Positions 25,332 to 33,480 of a stretch of DNA of 64,000 bases are shown one piece after another. A program made the position numbers and the translations under genes. Origin of the DNA: Ruthenibacterium lactatiformans (GTDB lineage: Bacteria > Bacillota > Clostridia > Oscillospirales > Ruminococcaceae); contig NZ_JXXK01000011.1 in the NCBI RefSeq assembly GCF_000949455.1, positions 1-64,000 of the forward strand. The letters are read 5' to 3'. Numbering within the stretch: the first letter of the stretch is position 1; every line of letters starts with the position of its first letter. The notes beneath the pieces were generated by a model. The model did no database searches. It saw only the letters and a program-made list of their open reading frames with translations, and was not told the DNA's origin.

Positions 25332-27119
25332 ATGCCCGTGGATATGCGTGCAAAGCCCTATTACCTGGATGACGAGGCTGTGCAGTGGGTGGAGGACACC
25401 ATCGCCTCGATGTCGCTTGAGGAAAAGATCGGCCAGCTGTTTTTCAACATGGGTTCCTCCCGCACCGAGGAATATTTGAAAATGACCGTTGACAAATACC
25501 ACATCGGCGGTATCCGCTACAACCCCGGCACCGCGGCCGAGGTGCATGAGCAGAACCGTATTCTGCAGGAAAATTCCAAAATTCCTCTCATCATCGCCTG
25601 CAATACCGAGAACGGCGGCAACGGTGCGTGCAGCAACGGCACAATGATCGGCGCACAGACAAAGATCGGCGCGACGGGCGACGCAAAATACGCCAAAGCG
25701 CTTGGCAAAATGGCCAACACGGAGGCCGCGGCCATCGGCTGCAACCTCAGTTTCGCTCCGGTTTCCGATATTTACTACAACTGGCACAACCCCGTCGTCG
25801 GCCTGCGCACCTACGGCAACGATCCGCAGCGCGTGATGGAAATGACCCAGGCCTACATGGAGGGCGCGCACGAGGTGCCCGGCTTCTGCTGCGCGGCCAA
25901 GCACTTCCCCGGCGACGGCCTGGATGACCGTGACCAGCATGTTGCCAACAGCGTCAACACCTTTTCCTGCGAGGAATGGGACGCCACCTTCGGCAAAATC
26001 TACGCAAACCTCATCGACAACGGGCTGGAGGCCATCATGGCCGGACATATCATGCTTCCAAGCTATACCCGTGCCATGAACCCGGACATCAAGGACGACG
26101 ACATCATGCCGGCCACGCTGTCTAAGGAGTTGCTGACGGACCTGCTCAAGGGCAAAATGGGCTTCAATGGCATGGTGCTCACAGACGCCAGCCATATGGT
26201 GGGCCTCACCTGCCGCATGAAGCGCAGCGACATGATCCCCGCCGCCATTGCCGCAGGCTGCGACATGTTCCTGTTCTTCAACGACATGGACGAAGACTTC
26301 GCCTCCATGATGAACGGTTACAAAAACGGCGTCATCACCGACGAACGCCTGGACGACGCCCTGCACCGCATCCTGGCGCTGAAAGCCCACATGGGTCTGC
26401 ACAAAAAGGCACGGACAGAGCTTGTTCCCCCCGCCGCCGAGATGGAAAGGGTTATCGGCTGCGCCGCGCACAGGGCCATGCAGAAAGAAATCTCCGAGCA
26501 TGCGCTGACGCTGGTGAAATACAAGGACGCGGACGTGCTGCCCATGACGCCGGAAAAGTACAGGCGCATCATGATCGTGTACGTCACCGGGCTGGAGGCC
26601 AAAGGCCTGGGCGGCGCGATGAAAAAGCTGATGGGCGGCGGCAAAAACGCAGCCGAGAGCCTGAAAGAAAAGCTGGAAGCCAAAGGCTTTGAAGTAACGC
26701 TGTACGAAAGCCCGATGGACAAGATTCAAAAGCGCATCGCCGCGGGCGAAAAAGTGGATTTCAACATCTACTTCGCAGGCAAGGATACCATTGCGGATTT
26801 TGTGGGCGCACAGGATCTTATCATCACACTTGTGGACGTGGCCGGCGGCTTCCAGGCCGTAGCGCGCCCGGGCTTCGGCATGACAAAGGGCGGCGGCGAG
26901 ATCCCCTGGTATGTGTTCGAGCTCCCTGTTATCGTCATCGGCTGCCAGCAGCCGACGATCCTGGCGGACATTCCCCAGGCCCGCACCTATATCAACACCT
27001 ACGATTCCGCTCCCGCTACGCTGGATGTGCTGGTGGACGAGCTGATGGCCGGGCCGGAAGCTTTCAAGGGCAAAGACCCCATCGACAGCTTCTGCGGCAT
27101 GTGGGACACGCATCTGTGA
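25332..27119 (+). CDS. glycoside hydrolase family 3, NagZ-like beta-N-acetylhexosaminidase
   Basis: 595 aa from ATG 25332 (AAAGGAT upstream; the in-frame extension to 25203 has no RBS and covers the promoter). The barrel includes IGQLFFNMGSS, FAPVSDIYYN and the NagZ hallmark CAAKHFPGDGLDDRDQH (K190-H191, D201-x-H203), whose Asp-His dyad is the acid/base. The nucleophile is likely D285 in MVLTDASHM. A C-terminal region of about 190 residues follows, unlike compact NagZ. No signal peptide; probably removes GlcNAc from cytosolic muropeptides or chito-oligosaccharides. Confidence 0.88.
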   Translation: MPVDMRAKPYYLDDEAVQWVEDTIASMSLEEKIGQLFFNMGSSRTEEYLKMTVDKYHIGGIRYNPGTAAEVHEQNRILQENSKIPLIIACNTENGGNGACSNGTMIGAQTKIGATGDAKYAKALGKMANTEAAAIGCNLSFAPVSDIYYNWHNPVVGLRTYGNDPQRVMEMTQAYMEGAHEVPGFCCAAKHFPGDGLDDRDQHVANSVNTFSCEEWDATFGKIYANLIDNGLEAIMAGHIMLPSYTRAMNPDIKDDDIMPATLSKELLTDLLKGKMGFNGMVLTDASHMVGLTCRMKRSDMIPAAIAAGCDMFLFFNDMDEDFASMMNGYKNGVITDERLDDALHRILALKAHMGLHKKARTELVPPAAEMERVIGCAAHRAMQKEISEHALTLVKYKDADVLPMTPEKYRRIMIVYVTGLEAKGLGGAMKKLMGGGKNAAESLKEKLEAKGFEVTLYESPMDKIQKRIAAGEKVDFNIYFAGKDTIADFVGAQDLIITLVDVAGGFQAVARPGFGMTKGGGEIPWYVFELPVIVIGCQQPTILADIPQARTYINTYDSAPATLDVLVDELMAGPEAFKGKDPIDSFCGMWDTHL

Positions 27120-27221
27120 ATCTTTTGGAAAAAAGCGCGCGGGCATAATGCGGCCCGCGCGCCTTTCCTGCTTTCCGGCCCCTGCAACCATATGAACCTT
27201 TCAAATCCAAGGAGGAAGATT

Positions 27222-28064
27222 ATGTCTGAAAATCCGTTCTCCGCGTTCACTCCAAAAAAAGAATGGCTTGTGTGCGTGGATTCCGACGGCTGCGCCATGG
27301 ACACCATGGATTCCAAGCACCATCAGGCCTTCTGCCCACAGCTCATCCGTGTGTACGGGCTGGAGGAATACGCCGGGCTCATCACCCCCCACTGGATGGA
27401 AGTGAACCTGTACAGCCGCACCCGCGGCGTGAACCGCTTTAAAGGGCTTGCCGCCACGATGCGCATGCTGGCGGAACACGGCGTGCGTGTCCCCGGCGCG
27501 GACGAGCTGTGCACCTGGGTGGAAAAGGCCCCCAAGCTTTCAAACCCGGCGCTGGAGGAAGCCGTTGCGGCCGGCGGCGGCGCGGGCCTGCAAAAAGCGT
27601 TGGAATGGAGCCGCGCCGTCAACGCGGCCATCGCCGCCATGGGCGATGATTCGCGGCCGTTTCCCGGCTGCAGAGAGGCCCTGGCGGCGATCCATGTGCT
27701 GACGGACACCGCCGTTGTTTCCAGCGCCAACAGCGAGGCTTTGGCGGAAGAATGGACGCGCCACGGTCTTGTCCAGCATATGGACGTCGTTCTGGGCCAG
27801 GACGCAGGCACCAAAGAGGCCTGCCTTTCGGCGCTTTCTGCCAAGGGCTATGCGCCGGGCCATGTGCTGATGGTTGGCGACGCCCTGGGCGACCTTGCCG
27901 CCGCGCAGCACGCAGACGCGCTGTTCTATCCCATTCTCGTAGGCAAGGAAAAAACGAGCTGGGAGCGCCTTGTCTCCGAAGCGCTGCCCCGTTTCCTGGC
28001 GGGCACTTTTGCGGGTGCATATCAGGAACAGCTTCTGGCCGAGCAGCGGGAAATTCTGAAATAA
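27222..28064 (+). CDS. HAD family hydrolase
   Basis: 280 aa from ATG 27222 (AAGGAGGAAG). HAD motif I CVDSDGCAMDTM, motif II TAVVSSANSEAL, motif III-like Lys in GTKEACLSA, motif IV LMVGDALGDLAAA. A large helical cap lies between I and II. Phosphatase for an unknown phospho-sugar, probably co-transcribed with the GH3 gene. Confidence 0.85.
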   Translation: MSENPFSAFTPKKEWLVCVDSDGCAMDTMDSKHHQAFCPQLIRVYGLEEYAGLITPHWMEVNLYSRTRGVNRFKGLAATMRMLAEHGVRVPGADELCTWVEKAPKLSNPALEEAVAAGGGAGLQKALEWSRAVNAAIAAMGDDSRPFPGCREALAAIHVLTDTAVVSSANSEALAEEWTRHGLVQHMDVVLGQDAGTKEACLSALSAKGYAPGHVLMVGDALGDLAAAQHADALFYPILVGKEKTSWERLVSEALPRFLAGTFAGAYQEQLLAEQREILK

Positions 28065-28249
28065 GCCTTTGACTCCGCACCGCAAAGCCTGCGCTTTCCG
28101 CGGCCCGGAAAATATGGCTCTCAGGCCATGTATCGTTGAAAACAGGCTTAACACAGTATTTCCTCTGTTCCTTCTCATAAAATATTCAACCCTGCTTCAC
28201 TAAATTTTTAAAGGGTCATTCGGAGAAATTTTTATTGCGGAATAATGAA

Positions 28250-28297
28250 GAATGCCCGGCCCCGTGCTGCTTTACGGGGCCGGGCATTCTTTTTTTA
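28250..28297 (+). terminator. intrinsic terminator, possibly bidirectional
   Basis: Perfect 16-bp stem (28250-28265 with 28274-28289), 8-nt loop, eight T residues. It lies about 185 bp after the HAD gene and just after the minus-strand gene at 28315. The intervening 28065-28249 holds no supported gene. Confidence 0.9.
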
Positions 28298-28314
28298 CAG
28301 TTATTTTGGGCTGC

Positions 28315-28671
28315 TTACGCCCGGTCCGCCGCTTTCCGCGCGCAAACGGCCGCCGCGCACAGCGCAAGGGCGTTCAGCGCCAGCGTCACGCACAGCAGCA
28401 CGGCCGATGCGAACGCAGCCGCCTGCGCCGTATCCAAAAAAGCTCCCACATCCTCAATGCGCGAAAGATGCGCATGATAACGCAATTGAAGATACAGCGC
28501 CGCCGCACAGGCGGCAAAGCTGACGCATACCAAAGGCAGCGCCGGATGCAGCGCGCGCGGCCGGGCCGCCGTGCGGATCATCGCCGCCACGGGCAGCATC
28601 CAGGCCAAAAGGCCCAAAGCCAGGCTGGCAAGGTTCATCCAGCCCGCGCCGATCCCTGCAAAAAATTCCAT
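28315..28671 (-). CDS. small membrane protein of unknown function
   Basis: 118 aa, ATG 28671 with AAAGGAGC upstream. Three hydrophobic segments: MNLASLALGLLAWMLPVAAM, LPLVCVSFAACAAALYLQL and AAFASAVLLCVTLALNALAL. No recognised family. Followed by the terminator at 28250-28297. I do not assign a function. Confidence 0.7.
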   Translation of the reverse strand: MEFFAGIGAGWMNLASLALGLLAWMLPVAAMIRTAARPRALHPALPLVCVSFAACAAALYLQLRYHAHLSRIEDVGAFLDTAQAAAFASAVLLCVTLALNALALCAAAVCARKAADRA

Positions 28672-28710
28672 TGTGTGCTCCTTTCCCGCGCCGCAGGAAA
28701 GATTGCACCG

Positions 28711-28929
28711 TCACCGCTCCTCAATGGTATAAGTGAACTCGTACTGCTTCTGCAGCGCTTTCACCTTATCCTCGTTGTCTTCGATGAACGTGGGCGTATA
28801 AACGGATTTTCCCTCTTTCTTATACGCCTCCATGATCTCCTGCAGCTTGTCCCAGCATTCGTCTTTCTTTTCGTAATCCTCCGCGAGGTTGATGATGAAT
28901 TCGCGGTGTTTGGGAATGCGTGCCTTCAT
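28711..28929 (-). CDS. small hypothetical protein
   Basis: 72 aa, ATG 28929 with CAAAGGAGAGG upstream. Highly charged and helical: EFIINLAEDYEKKDECWDKL, QEIMEAYKKEGKSVYTPTF. No membrane segment or known motif. The strong ribosome site supports it as a real gene. Confidence 0.7.
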   Translation of the reverse strand: MKARIPKHREFIINLAEDYEKKDECWDKLQEIMEAYKKEGKSVYTPTFIEDNEDKVKALQKQYEFTYTIEER

Positions 28930-29022
28930 GTCGTTTCCTCTCCTTTGTCATTCAATGAAATGCCAAAGGAAATTGTACGCAAAAAGCGCGCCTGCGTCAA
29001 GTGTGCGGCCGCCGCGCGGCCG

Positions 29023-29454
29023 TCAGAAATGCATTTCGTAGTAATACCAGCCGCTGCGCAGCCTCTCGGTGTAATACCAGTTGTCCCCCTCCGTTTCTTC
29101 CCAGCACCAGCCCGCGCCCGACGGAGCGAGCGTCATATCCCCTGTGCCGCCGAAGCCCAGCGGAACATCCCCGGGCGAATAATAGAAACCATTATAGCTT
29201 GTCTGGGATGCAAAGCCCGAGACCCCGCATTCAAACTGTACCTGTCCGGTACGGCTGTCATAAGAGATGCGGTCCACTCCCGGATATTCTGCGTCACCGG
29301 CGGCGCCTGCCAGAGCGATCTCACCCGCCAGCGCCTCCAGCGCCTGTACGTCCCGCTCCACCAGAGCCGCCACCGACGCCTGTGAAGCAAGCCCGCAGGC
29401 CGTAAGAAAAAGCACCAGGCAGCAAACAGCCGCAGAGCAAAGCTTTTTCCTCAT
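29023..29454 (-). CDS. putative lipoprotein of unknown function
   Basis: 143 aa from ATG 29454 (AAGGGGGAAAG upstream). Signal peptide MRKKLCSAAVCCLVLFLTAC with lipobox LTAC at Cys20. The mature part is rich in Gly/Tyr/Trp (YNGFYYSPGDVPLGFGG, GDNWYYTERLRSGWYYYEMH). No known domain; displayed outside the membrane by inference. Confidence 0.75.
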   Translation of the reverse strand: MRKKLCSAAVCCLVLFLTACGLASQASVAALVERDVQALEALAGEIALAGAAGDAEYPGVDRISYDSRTGQVQFECGVSGFASQTSYNGFYYSPGDVPLGFGGTGDMTLAPSGAGWCWEETEGDNWYYTERLRSGWYYYEMHF

Positions 29455-29596
29455 ATTTCTTTCCCCCTTTTTCGCGCATTGTACATCCAAACCCGATGGG
29501 GCATGTCCCGGCGGCAAAATGTGGGCCATGATTTCGGTCCGCAGGCGTGCTTGACGATGCCATGCGCAAAACTGCTCTTTTCGGAGCGGTATTTTG

Positions 29597-31156
29597 TTAC
29601 ACGAGGGGGCGCAGCTCCTGCTCCATCACGTCCGGGTCCAGCGTGCCCGCCTGTACACGGGCGGCATTATAAGTGCTGATGCCGTCCCCCACCGGCAGCA
29701 CACACAACAGCGCAAACAGCACTGCACCCAGAAACACCGCGACGCGCACCAACGCCACAGTGCGGAACTGCCGCAGGATGACGCACACGAATACGCAGGC
29801 CATCCAGACCAGAAACACGCTTGCAAGCACGCGCTTCACTGTCAGGCCGTAAGCCGCGATATAAAGCGCCATTTTTGCAGCTGCCGTGGCCAGCAGCAGC
29901 AGCGTCAGCGCCGAAAGCGCGGTATTGCATACCCGCAGCAGACAGTTTTCCGCAGCCTGCGCACGGCTCATCACATTGGCGGCCAGCAGAATAACGATGT
30001 TGATGGCCGCCACACGGCACAATTCAAAAAAGCCCTGACGCGCATACTCGGAATAAGAAAATCCCTCAGGCAGTGCGCCCCAAAATGCGCCGAACAGATA
30101 TTTCGCCTGCATGGAGATAAACAACAGATACACCGCGCACAGCACGAACAAAGCCGTAAGGACTGTGGAGCGGGGCGCGAACCGCAGGCCCCGCTGCACC
30201 GCGCACACCTCCTTTTTGTCGTAAACACAGGCGCGGCGGCCGCGCACGGCGCCATATACAAGGCCATACAGGTACAGAGCCGTGGGCAGCGCAAAAAACA
30301 CTTTCACGACAAACTCCGTCCAGGAATCCCTCCAGCCGGAAAACCATGCGGCAAGGCGGCCTACAAAACCCGAAAGCAGCGATGCAAAGCCGTCATCTGC
30401 CGCCATCAGCAGCGGCAGCACGAAGCACAGGCACAGCAGCGCCAGCGCCACGCCGCCCAGCACCCCCAGCAGGCGTTTGCCCCGGCTTCGCTCTCCCGGC
30501 TCAGAACGGGCCGCGCGCACACGGCGGCCAAGCCCTTTCAAGCCAAAAACAAACGCCGCAGGCAGACGCATGAAGTTGCCCCAGGGCAGAACAAACAGAG
30601 CGTTGAGCACGTCCAGCGGCAGCCAATTAGAGGTCTTTCCACTTTTCAACAGACGGCCCGTGGCGCTCAGCGTCCAGTATTCCGCTGTGAACAGCAGCGC
30701 GCCGTAATGGACGGCTCCCAACAGTCCGCCGCCGTAGGGCAGTGCATAGCCAAGCCCCAGGCAAAGCAGTACCGCCAGCCAGAACCAGCTTTCCCGGGGC
30801 GGGCGCAGCTTTGCAAGATACACATAAGCCAGTACCGCGCCCGCAAAAAGTGCCGTGAACAGAGCGGTGCCCGTGCCCGCATTGCCGAACCACCGCCAGC
30901 CGCTCCAGAGCTGAAGCTCCCAGAACAGCCAGCCCACGGCCAGGAAACCACAGGCAAACGCCGCGTCCACTCCGGTGAAGCCGGGCGTCTTTTCTGTCCG
31001 GCCGACGGCGGAACCCCCGTACTGACCGGGCGCACCAAGCGGTGCGGCGGCCTCCTGCACGGCATTCTCCTGCGCCGCGGGCTTCACGGCCCTTGAAAAC
31101 GGCGCACTTTTACAAGGCGGGCACGGCATGCCCGCCGTCTTTTTCTCCTGTTCCAT
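29597..31156 (-). CDS. DUF4173 domain membrane protein
   Basis: 519 aa, ATG 31156 with GGAGGA upstream. A hydrophilic N-terminus of about 60 residues contains MPCPPCKS, then roughly 11-12 membrane helices. The signature LPEGFSYSEYARQGFFELCR with following VAAINI is typical of DUF4173. It lies 4 bp after a small XRE regulator and downstream of a DUF2975 protein, a recurring but functionally uncharacterised trio. Confidence 0.85.
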   Translation of the reverse strand: MEQEKKTAGMPCPPCKSAPFSRAVKPAAQENAVQEAAAPLGAPGQYGGSAVGRTEKTPGFTGVDAAFACGFLAVGWLFWELQLWSGWRWFGNAGTGTALFTALFAGAVLAYVYLAKLRPPRESWFWLAVLLCLGLGYALPYGGGLLGAVHYGALLFTAEYWTLSATGRLLKSGKTSNWLPLDVLNALFVLPWGNFMRLPAAFVFGLKGLGRRVRAARSEPGERSRGKRLLGVLGGVALALLCLCFVLPLLMAADDGFASLLSGFVGRLAAWFSGWRDSWTEFVVKVFFALPTALYLYGLVYGAVRGRRACVYDKKEVCAVQRGLRFAPRSTVLTALFVLCAVYLLFISMQAKYLFGAFWGALPEGFSYSEYARQGFFELCRVAAINIVILLAANVMSRAQAAENCLLRVCNTALSALTLLLLATAAAKMALYIAAYGLTVKRVLASVFLVWMACVFVCVILRQFRTVALVRVAVFLGAVLFALLCVLPVGDGISTYNAARVQAGTLDPDVMEQELRPLV

Positions 31157-31160
31157 TTTG

Positions 31161-31367
31161 TCAGTCCTCCGTGTAGTCTAAAATGTCCGCCGGCTTGCAG
31201 TCCAACGCCTTGCACAGCGCCTCCAGCGTGGAAAAACGAATGGCCTTCGCCTTATTGTTTTTGAGGATGGAGAGATTCGCGGGCGTGATGCCGACGCGTT
31301 CGGCCAACTCTCCCGCACTCATTTTCCGGCGCGCCATCATCACGTCGATGTTCACCACAATGGGCAT
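31161..31367 (-). CDS. small XRE-type HTH regulator (YozG-like)
   Basis: 68 aa from ATG 31367 (AAAGGAC upstream). One HTH domain fills the protein: MARRKMSAGELAERVGITPA, NLSILKNNKAKAIRFSTLEA, LCKALDCKPADILDY. It is coupled to DUF2975 (16 bp) and DUF4173 (4 bp). Probably represses its own operon. Confidence 0.92.
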   Translation of the reverse strand: MPIVVNIDVMMARRKMSAGELAERVGITPANLSILKNNKAKAIRFSTLEALCKALDCKPADILDYTED

Positions 31368-31383
31368 TTCGGCACGTCCTTTC

Positions 31384-31836
31384 TCAAATCGTATAGTCGT
31401 TTTCATCTTTGAGCCGAACCGCCTCGGCAAAGACATTCTTCACCACGCGCAAAATCAGGCCAACAAATGCCGCAGCCGCGCTGACGATGAGGAACGGCAT
31501 ATAGTACAGCGCACTGAACAGACATACCAGCCCGGCCGCGATGCAGCACCAGGACAACAGGCGCAGGATGGAGACGTTCTCCGGGATAAAAACCTCGCCC
31601 TCGCTGATGTTGCGCAGCAAACGCCACAGGCCGTACAGTGCCGCAGCGGCGGGCACGGCCGCCGTATAGGTGCTGACGAGGAACAACTCGAATTTTCCGG
31701 CCAGATCCTGCACGCGCAGACGGATGAGCAGCCGGAACAACCATGGTGCACCGATGCAAACTCCTGCCAGAATGAGCATAAAAAGGCAGACGCAGAATTT
31801 GGAAAGCTTGACACTTTTGTCTTTGTTCCAGTTCAT
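31384..31836 (-). CDS. DUF2975 domain membrane protein
   Basis: 150 aa from ATG 31836 (GGTGGAGGAA upstream); the longer frame runs through the promoter and is rejected. Four membrane helices with a central FLVSTYTAAVPAAAALYGLW and NISEGEVFIPENVSILRLLS, the DUF2975 core. First gene of the DUF2975-XRE-DUF4173 operon. Confidence 0.9.
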   Translation of the reverse strand: MNWNKDKSVKLSKFCVCLFMLILAGVCIGAPWLFRLLIRLRVQDLAGKFELFLVSTYTAAVPAAAALYGLWRLLRNISEGEVFIPENVSILRLLSWCCIAAGLVCLFSALYYMPFLIVSAAAAFVGLILRVVKNVFAEAVRLKDENDYTI

Positions 31837-31867
31837 AACGATTCCTCCACCGATTGTCGTTGGGGTC

Positions 31868-31896
31868 AGTATATCATAGTATTTTCTGAAATACAA
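31868..31896 (-). promoter_or_regulatory. promoter of the DUF2975-XRE-DUF4173 operon
   Basis: Minus strand: TTGTAT (31896-31891), 17-bp spacer, TATACT (31873-31868), about 30 bp before the RBS. Confidence 0.75.
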
Positions 31897-32004
31897 GTAT
31901 TTTTTATTGTTTATCAATATATTTTTATTCTTGTTCGATTTTTTGACGTTTTTCCTGCCCGGTATACCGGAGCTCAAAGATTGAAAAATTCTTTTAGGCG
32001 AAGT

Positions 32005-32042
32005 GTTTTCCACACAGCAGCGGCCGTATGTTGAAAACTTTC
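32005..32042 (+). repeat. 38-bp inverted repeat, copy A, with DnaA-box-like ends
   Basis: Copy A matches the reverse complement of copy B (32309-32346) at 37 of 38 positions. It begins with TTTTCCACA (32006-32014) and ends with the opposite-facing TGTTGAAAA (32029-32037), separated by GCAGCGGCCG. Both boxes resemble DnaA boxes, and the same variants occur in the dnaA-dnaN gap. A third bare core, AGCAGCGGCC, lies at 32184-32193. No gene occupies 31897-32358. Confidence 0.9.
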
Positions 32043-32308
32043 CGAACATTTTCTGCGGGACGTCCTGCGCTTTCGCCGGTGCTGTTGTGCGAAGAGGAGG
32101 CCCGATTGAACGGAAGGGGGTGTTCAGTCTACGATTATTTTTTCTTCAACCGTTTCTGATGCTCTTTGCTCCAAAAGTAAATAAGCAGCGGCCAATAAAA
32201 AAGCCTTGTCCGTTTCACAAACAGGCGCGGTCTTTTGGGAAGAAAAAATTTTCAGTTTCAGCGACGATGGCCTGAGTTTGTTTCCGTGTCCGGCGGACGC
32301 GGAAAAAC

Positions 32309-32346
32309 GAAAGTTTTCAACATGCGGCCGCTGCTGTGTGGAAAAC
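32309..32346 (-). repeat. 38-bp inverted repeat, copy B, with DnaA-box-like ends
   Basis: Reverse-complement partner of copy A (one mismatch, position 32325 against 32027). Boxes TTTTCAACA (32314-32322) and TGTGGAAAA (32337-32345). A 266-bp non-coding spacer separates the copies. Copy B sits just beyond the jag terminator. Confidence 0.9.
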
Positions 32347-32358
32347 CTTCCCGGTACG

Positions 32359-32392
32359 AAAAAACGCTCCTTTCTGAAAACAGAAAGGAGCG
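32359..32392 (-). terminator. intrinsic terminator of the rpmH-jag operon
   Basis: Stem CGCTCCTTTCTG (32365-32376) with 32381-32392, loop AAAA, T run on the minus strand (32359-32364). Confidence 0.92.
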
Positions 32393-32412
32393 CCGATGGC
32401 AGTTATATGCGC

Positions 32413-33450
32413 TTACAGTTCGATTTTGCCGTACAGAGGCAGATCCGCGCCGTCGTTGATGGTCTCAGTGCGCTTGGGTACCGTGGGCGCGGCGCTTGGG
32501 TCGCGCGGGCGGTCCGCAAATTCACGGGCCGGAGTGCTGGTGCGGGCCGCGTATTCCCCGTCTTTGCGGGGCGGGCGCGGGCCGCGCGCGCCGTCACGGC
32601 CGCCGCGTCCTGCGGGGCGGCCGCCCTTGCCGCCTTTGCCGCCGCGGTTATCCCGCGGGGGGCGGGCGCTGGGATTGGTGCTGGAAATAACAACACGGCG
32701 GTTTGCGCCCTCACCGATGGACTCGCTCTTTACGCCCTCCATCTCGCTGATGGCGGAATGGATGATGCGGCGCTCATAGGGATTCATGGGCTCCAGCGTG
32801 TGGCCGCGGCCCGTGCGGGCCACCTTCGCGCCGATGCGCTTTGCCAGCGCTGTCAGGTTTGCCTCGCGCTTGGAGCGGTAATGGTTGATGTCCAGACCGA
32901 TCTTCATGTAGTCGCCGCCCGCGCGGTTTGCCACAAGGCTTGTGAGGTAGCTCAGCGCTTCCATCACTTCGCCCCGGTGGCCGATCAGCGTACCGGCGCT
33001 CTCGCCCTCAACCTTCAGGATGGTGGCCTCGCCCTGTTTGACGGGCGTGATGGTCAGGCCCTGCGCACCCATTTTTGCGCAGATCTCCTTCAGATACTCC
33101 ACCGCTTCGCGGGCCTTAGGGCTCTGCTCCAGGTCGATGGGCTCCTCAACAGGCCCTGCAGCGGGCTGCTCCGGCTGTGCGGCAGGGGCCCCGGCCTTGG
33201 GGGCGTCCGGCGACTCGGCTGCTTTCGGCGCGGCCTTTGGCAAAGGCTTTTCTTCCTTGGGCGCCGGCGCCTCAGGGACTTCCTCATCCTCCACATAGGC
33301 GCGCACCTTGGCCGGGATGCTCTTGAACAGCCTGCGCTGGGGCAGCTCCAGCACTTCAATGCCCGCCTCTTCGGCGCTTACGCCCAACTCGGCCAGCGCC
33401 AGCTCGGTGGCGTCCTCCACCGTTCTGCCTGTTTTGATCACTTCACGCAT
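32413..33450 (-). CDS. jag: RNA-binding protein Jag/KhpB (Jag_N, KH, R3H)
   Basis: 345 aa, ATG 33450 with GGAGGGATAT upstream. Jag N-domain (1-50: VIKTGRTVEDATELALAELG), a long Ala/Pro/Glu linker (about 52-108), a KH domain around GESAGTLIGHRGEVMEALSY, and an R3H domain around EPMNPYERRIIHSAISEMEG. The C-terminal 85 residues are an Arg/Gly-rich basic tail (GGKGGKGGRPAGRGGRDGAR), longer than usual. RNA chaperone/regulator linked to envelope growth. Co-transcribed with yidC. Confidence 0.94.
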   Translation of the reverse strand: MREVIKTGRTVEDATELALAELGVSAEEAGIEVLELPQRRLFKSIPAKVRAYVEDEEVPEAPAPKEEKPLPKAAPKAAESPDAPKAGAPAAQPEQPAAGPVEEPIDLEQSPKAREAVEYLKEICAKMGAQGLTITPVKQGEATILKVEGESAGTLIGHRGEVMEALSYLTSLVANRAGGDYMKIGLDINHYRSKREANLTALAKRIGAKVARTGRGHTLEPMNPYERRIIHSAISEMEGVKSESIGEGANRRVVISSTNPSARPPRDNRGGKGGKGGRPAGRGGRDGARGPRPPRKDGEYAARTSTPAREFADRPRDPSAAPTVPKRTETINDGADLPLYGKIEL

Positions 33451-33480
33451 GGAAATATCCCTCCTTGAAAGCCCGGGGGC

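Noticed and set aside
25260..27191. A 643-codon minus-strand frame opposite the GH3 gene
   Set aside because: Antisense shadow of a GC-rich gene; the plus-strand frame has clear catalytic motifs and a ribosome site.
28252..29385. A plus-strand open frame of 377 codons
   Set aside because: It starts inside a terminator hairpin and runs antisense to three well-supported minus-strand genes; Arg/Gln-rich with no family pattern.
32190..32245. A terminator or small RNA inside the inverted-repeat spacer
   Set aside because: A GCCT/AGGC stem with an A/T run exists, but the stem is interrupted and no promoter is convincing.
32000..32350. CRISPR array or phage attachment site for the 38-bp repeats
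   Set aside because: There are only two copies, in inverted orientation with a 266-bp spacer, and no cas, integrase or tRNA nearby.
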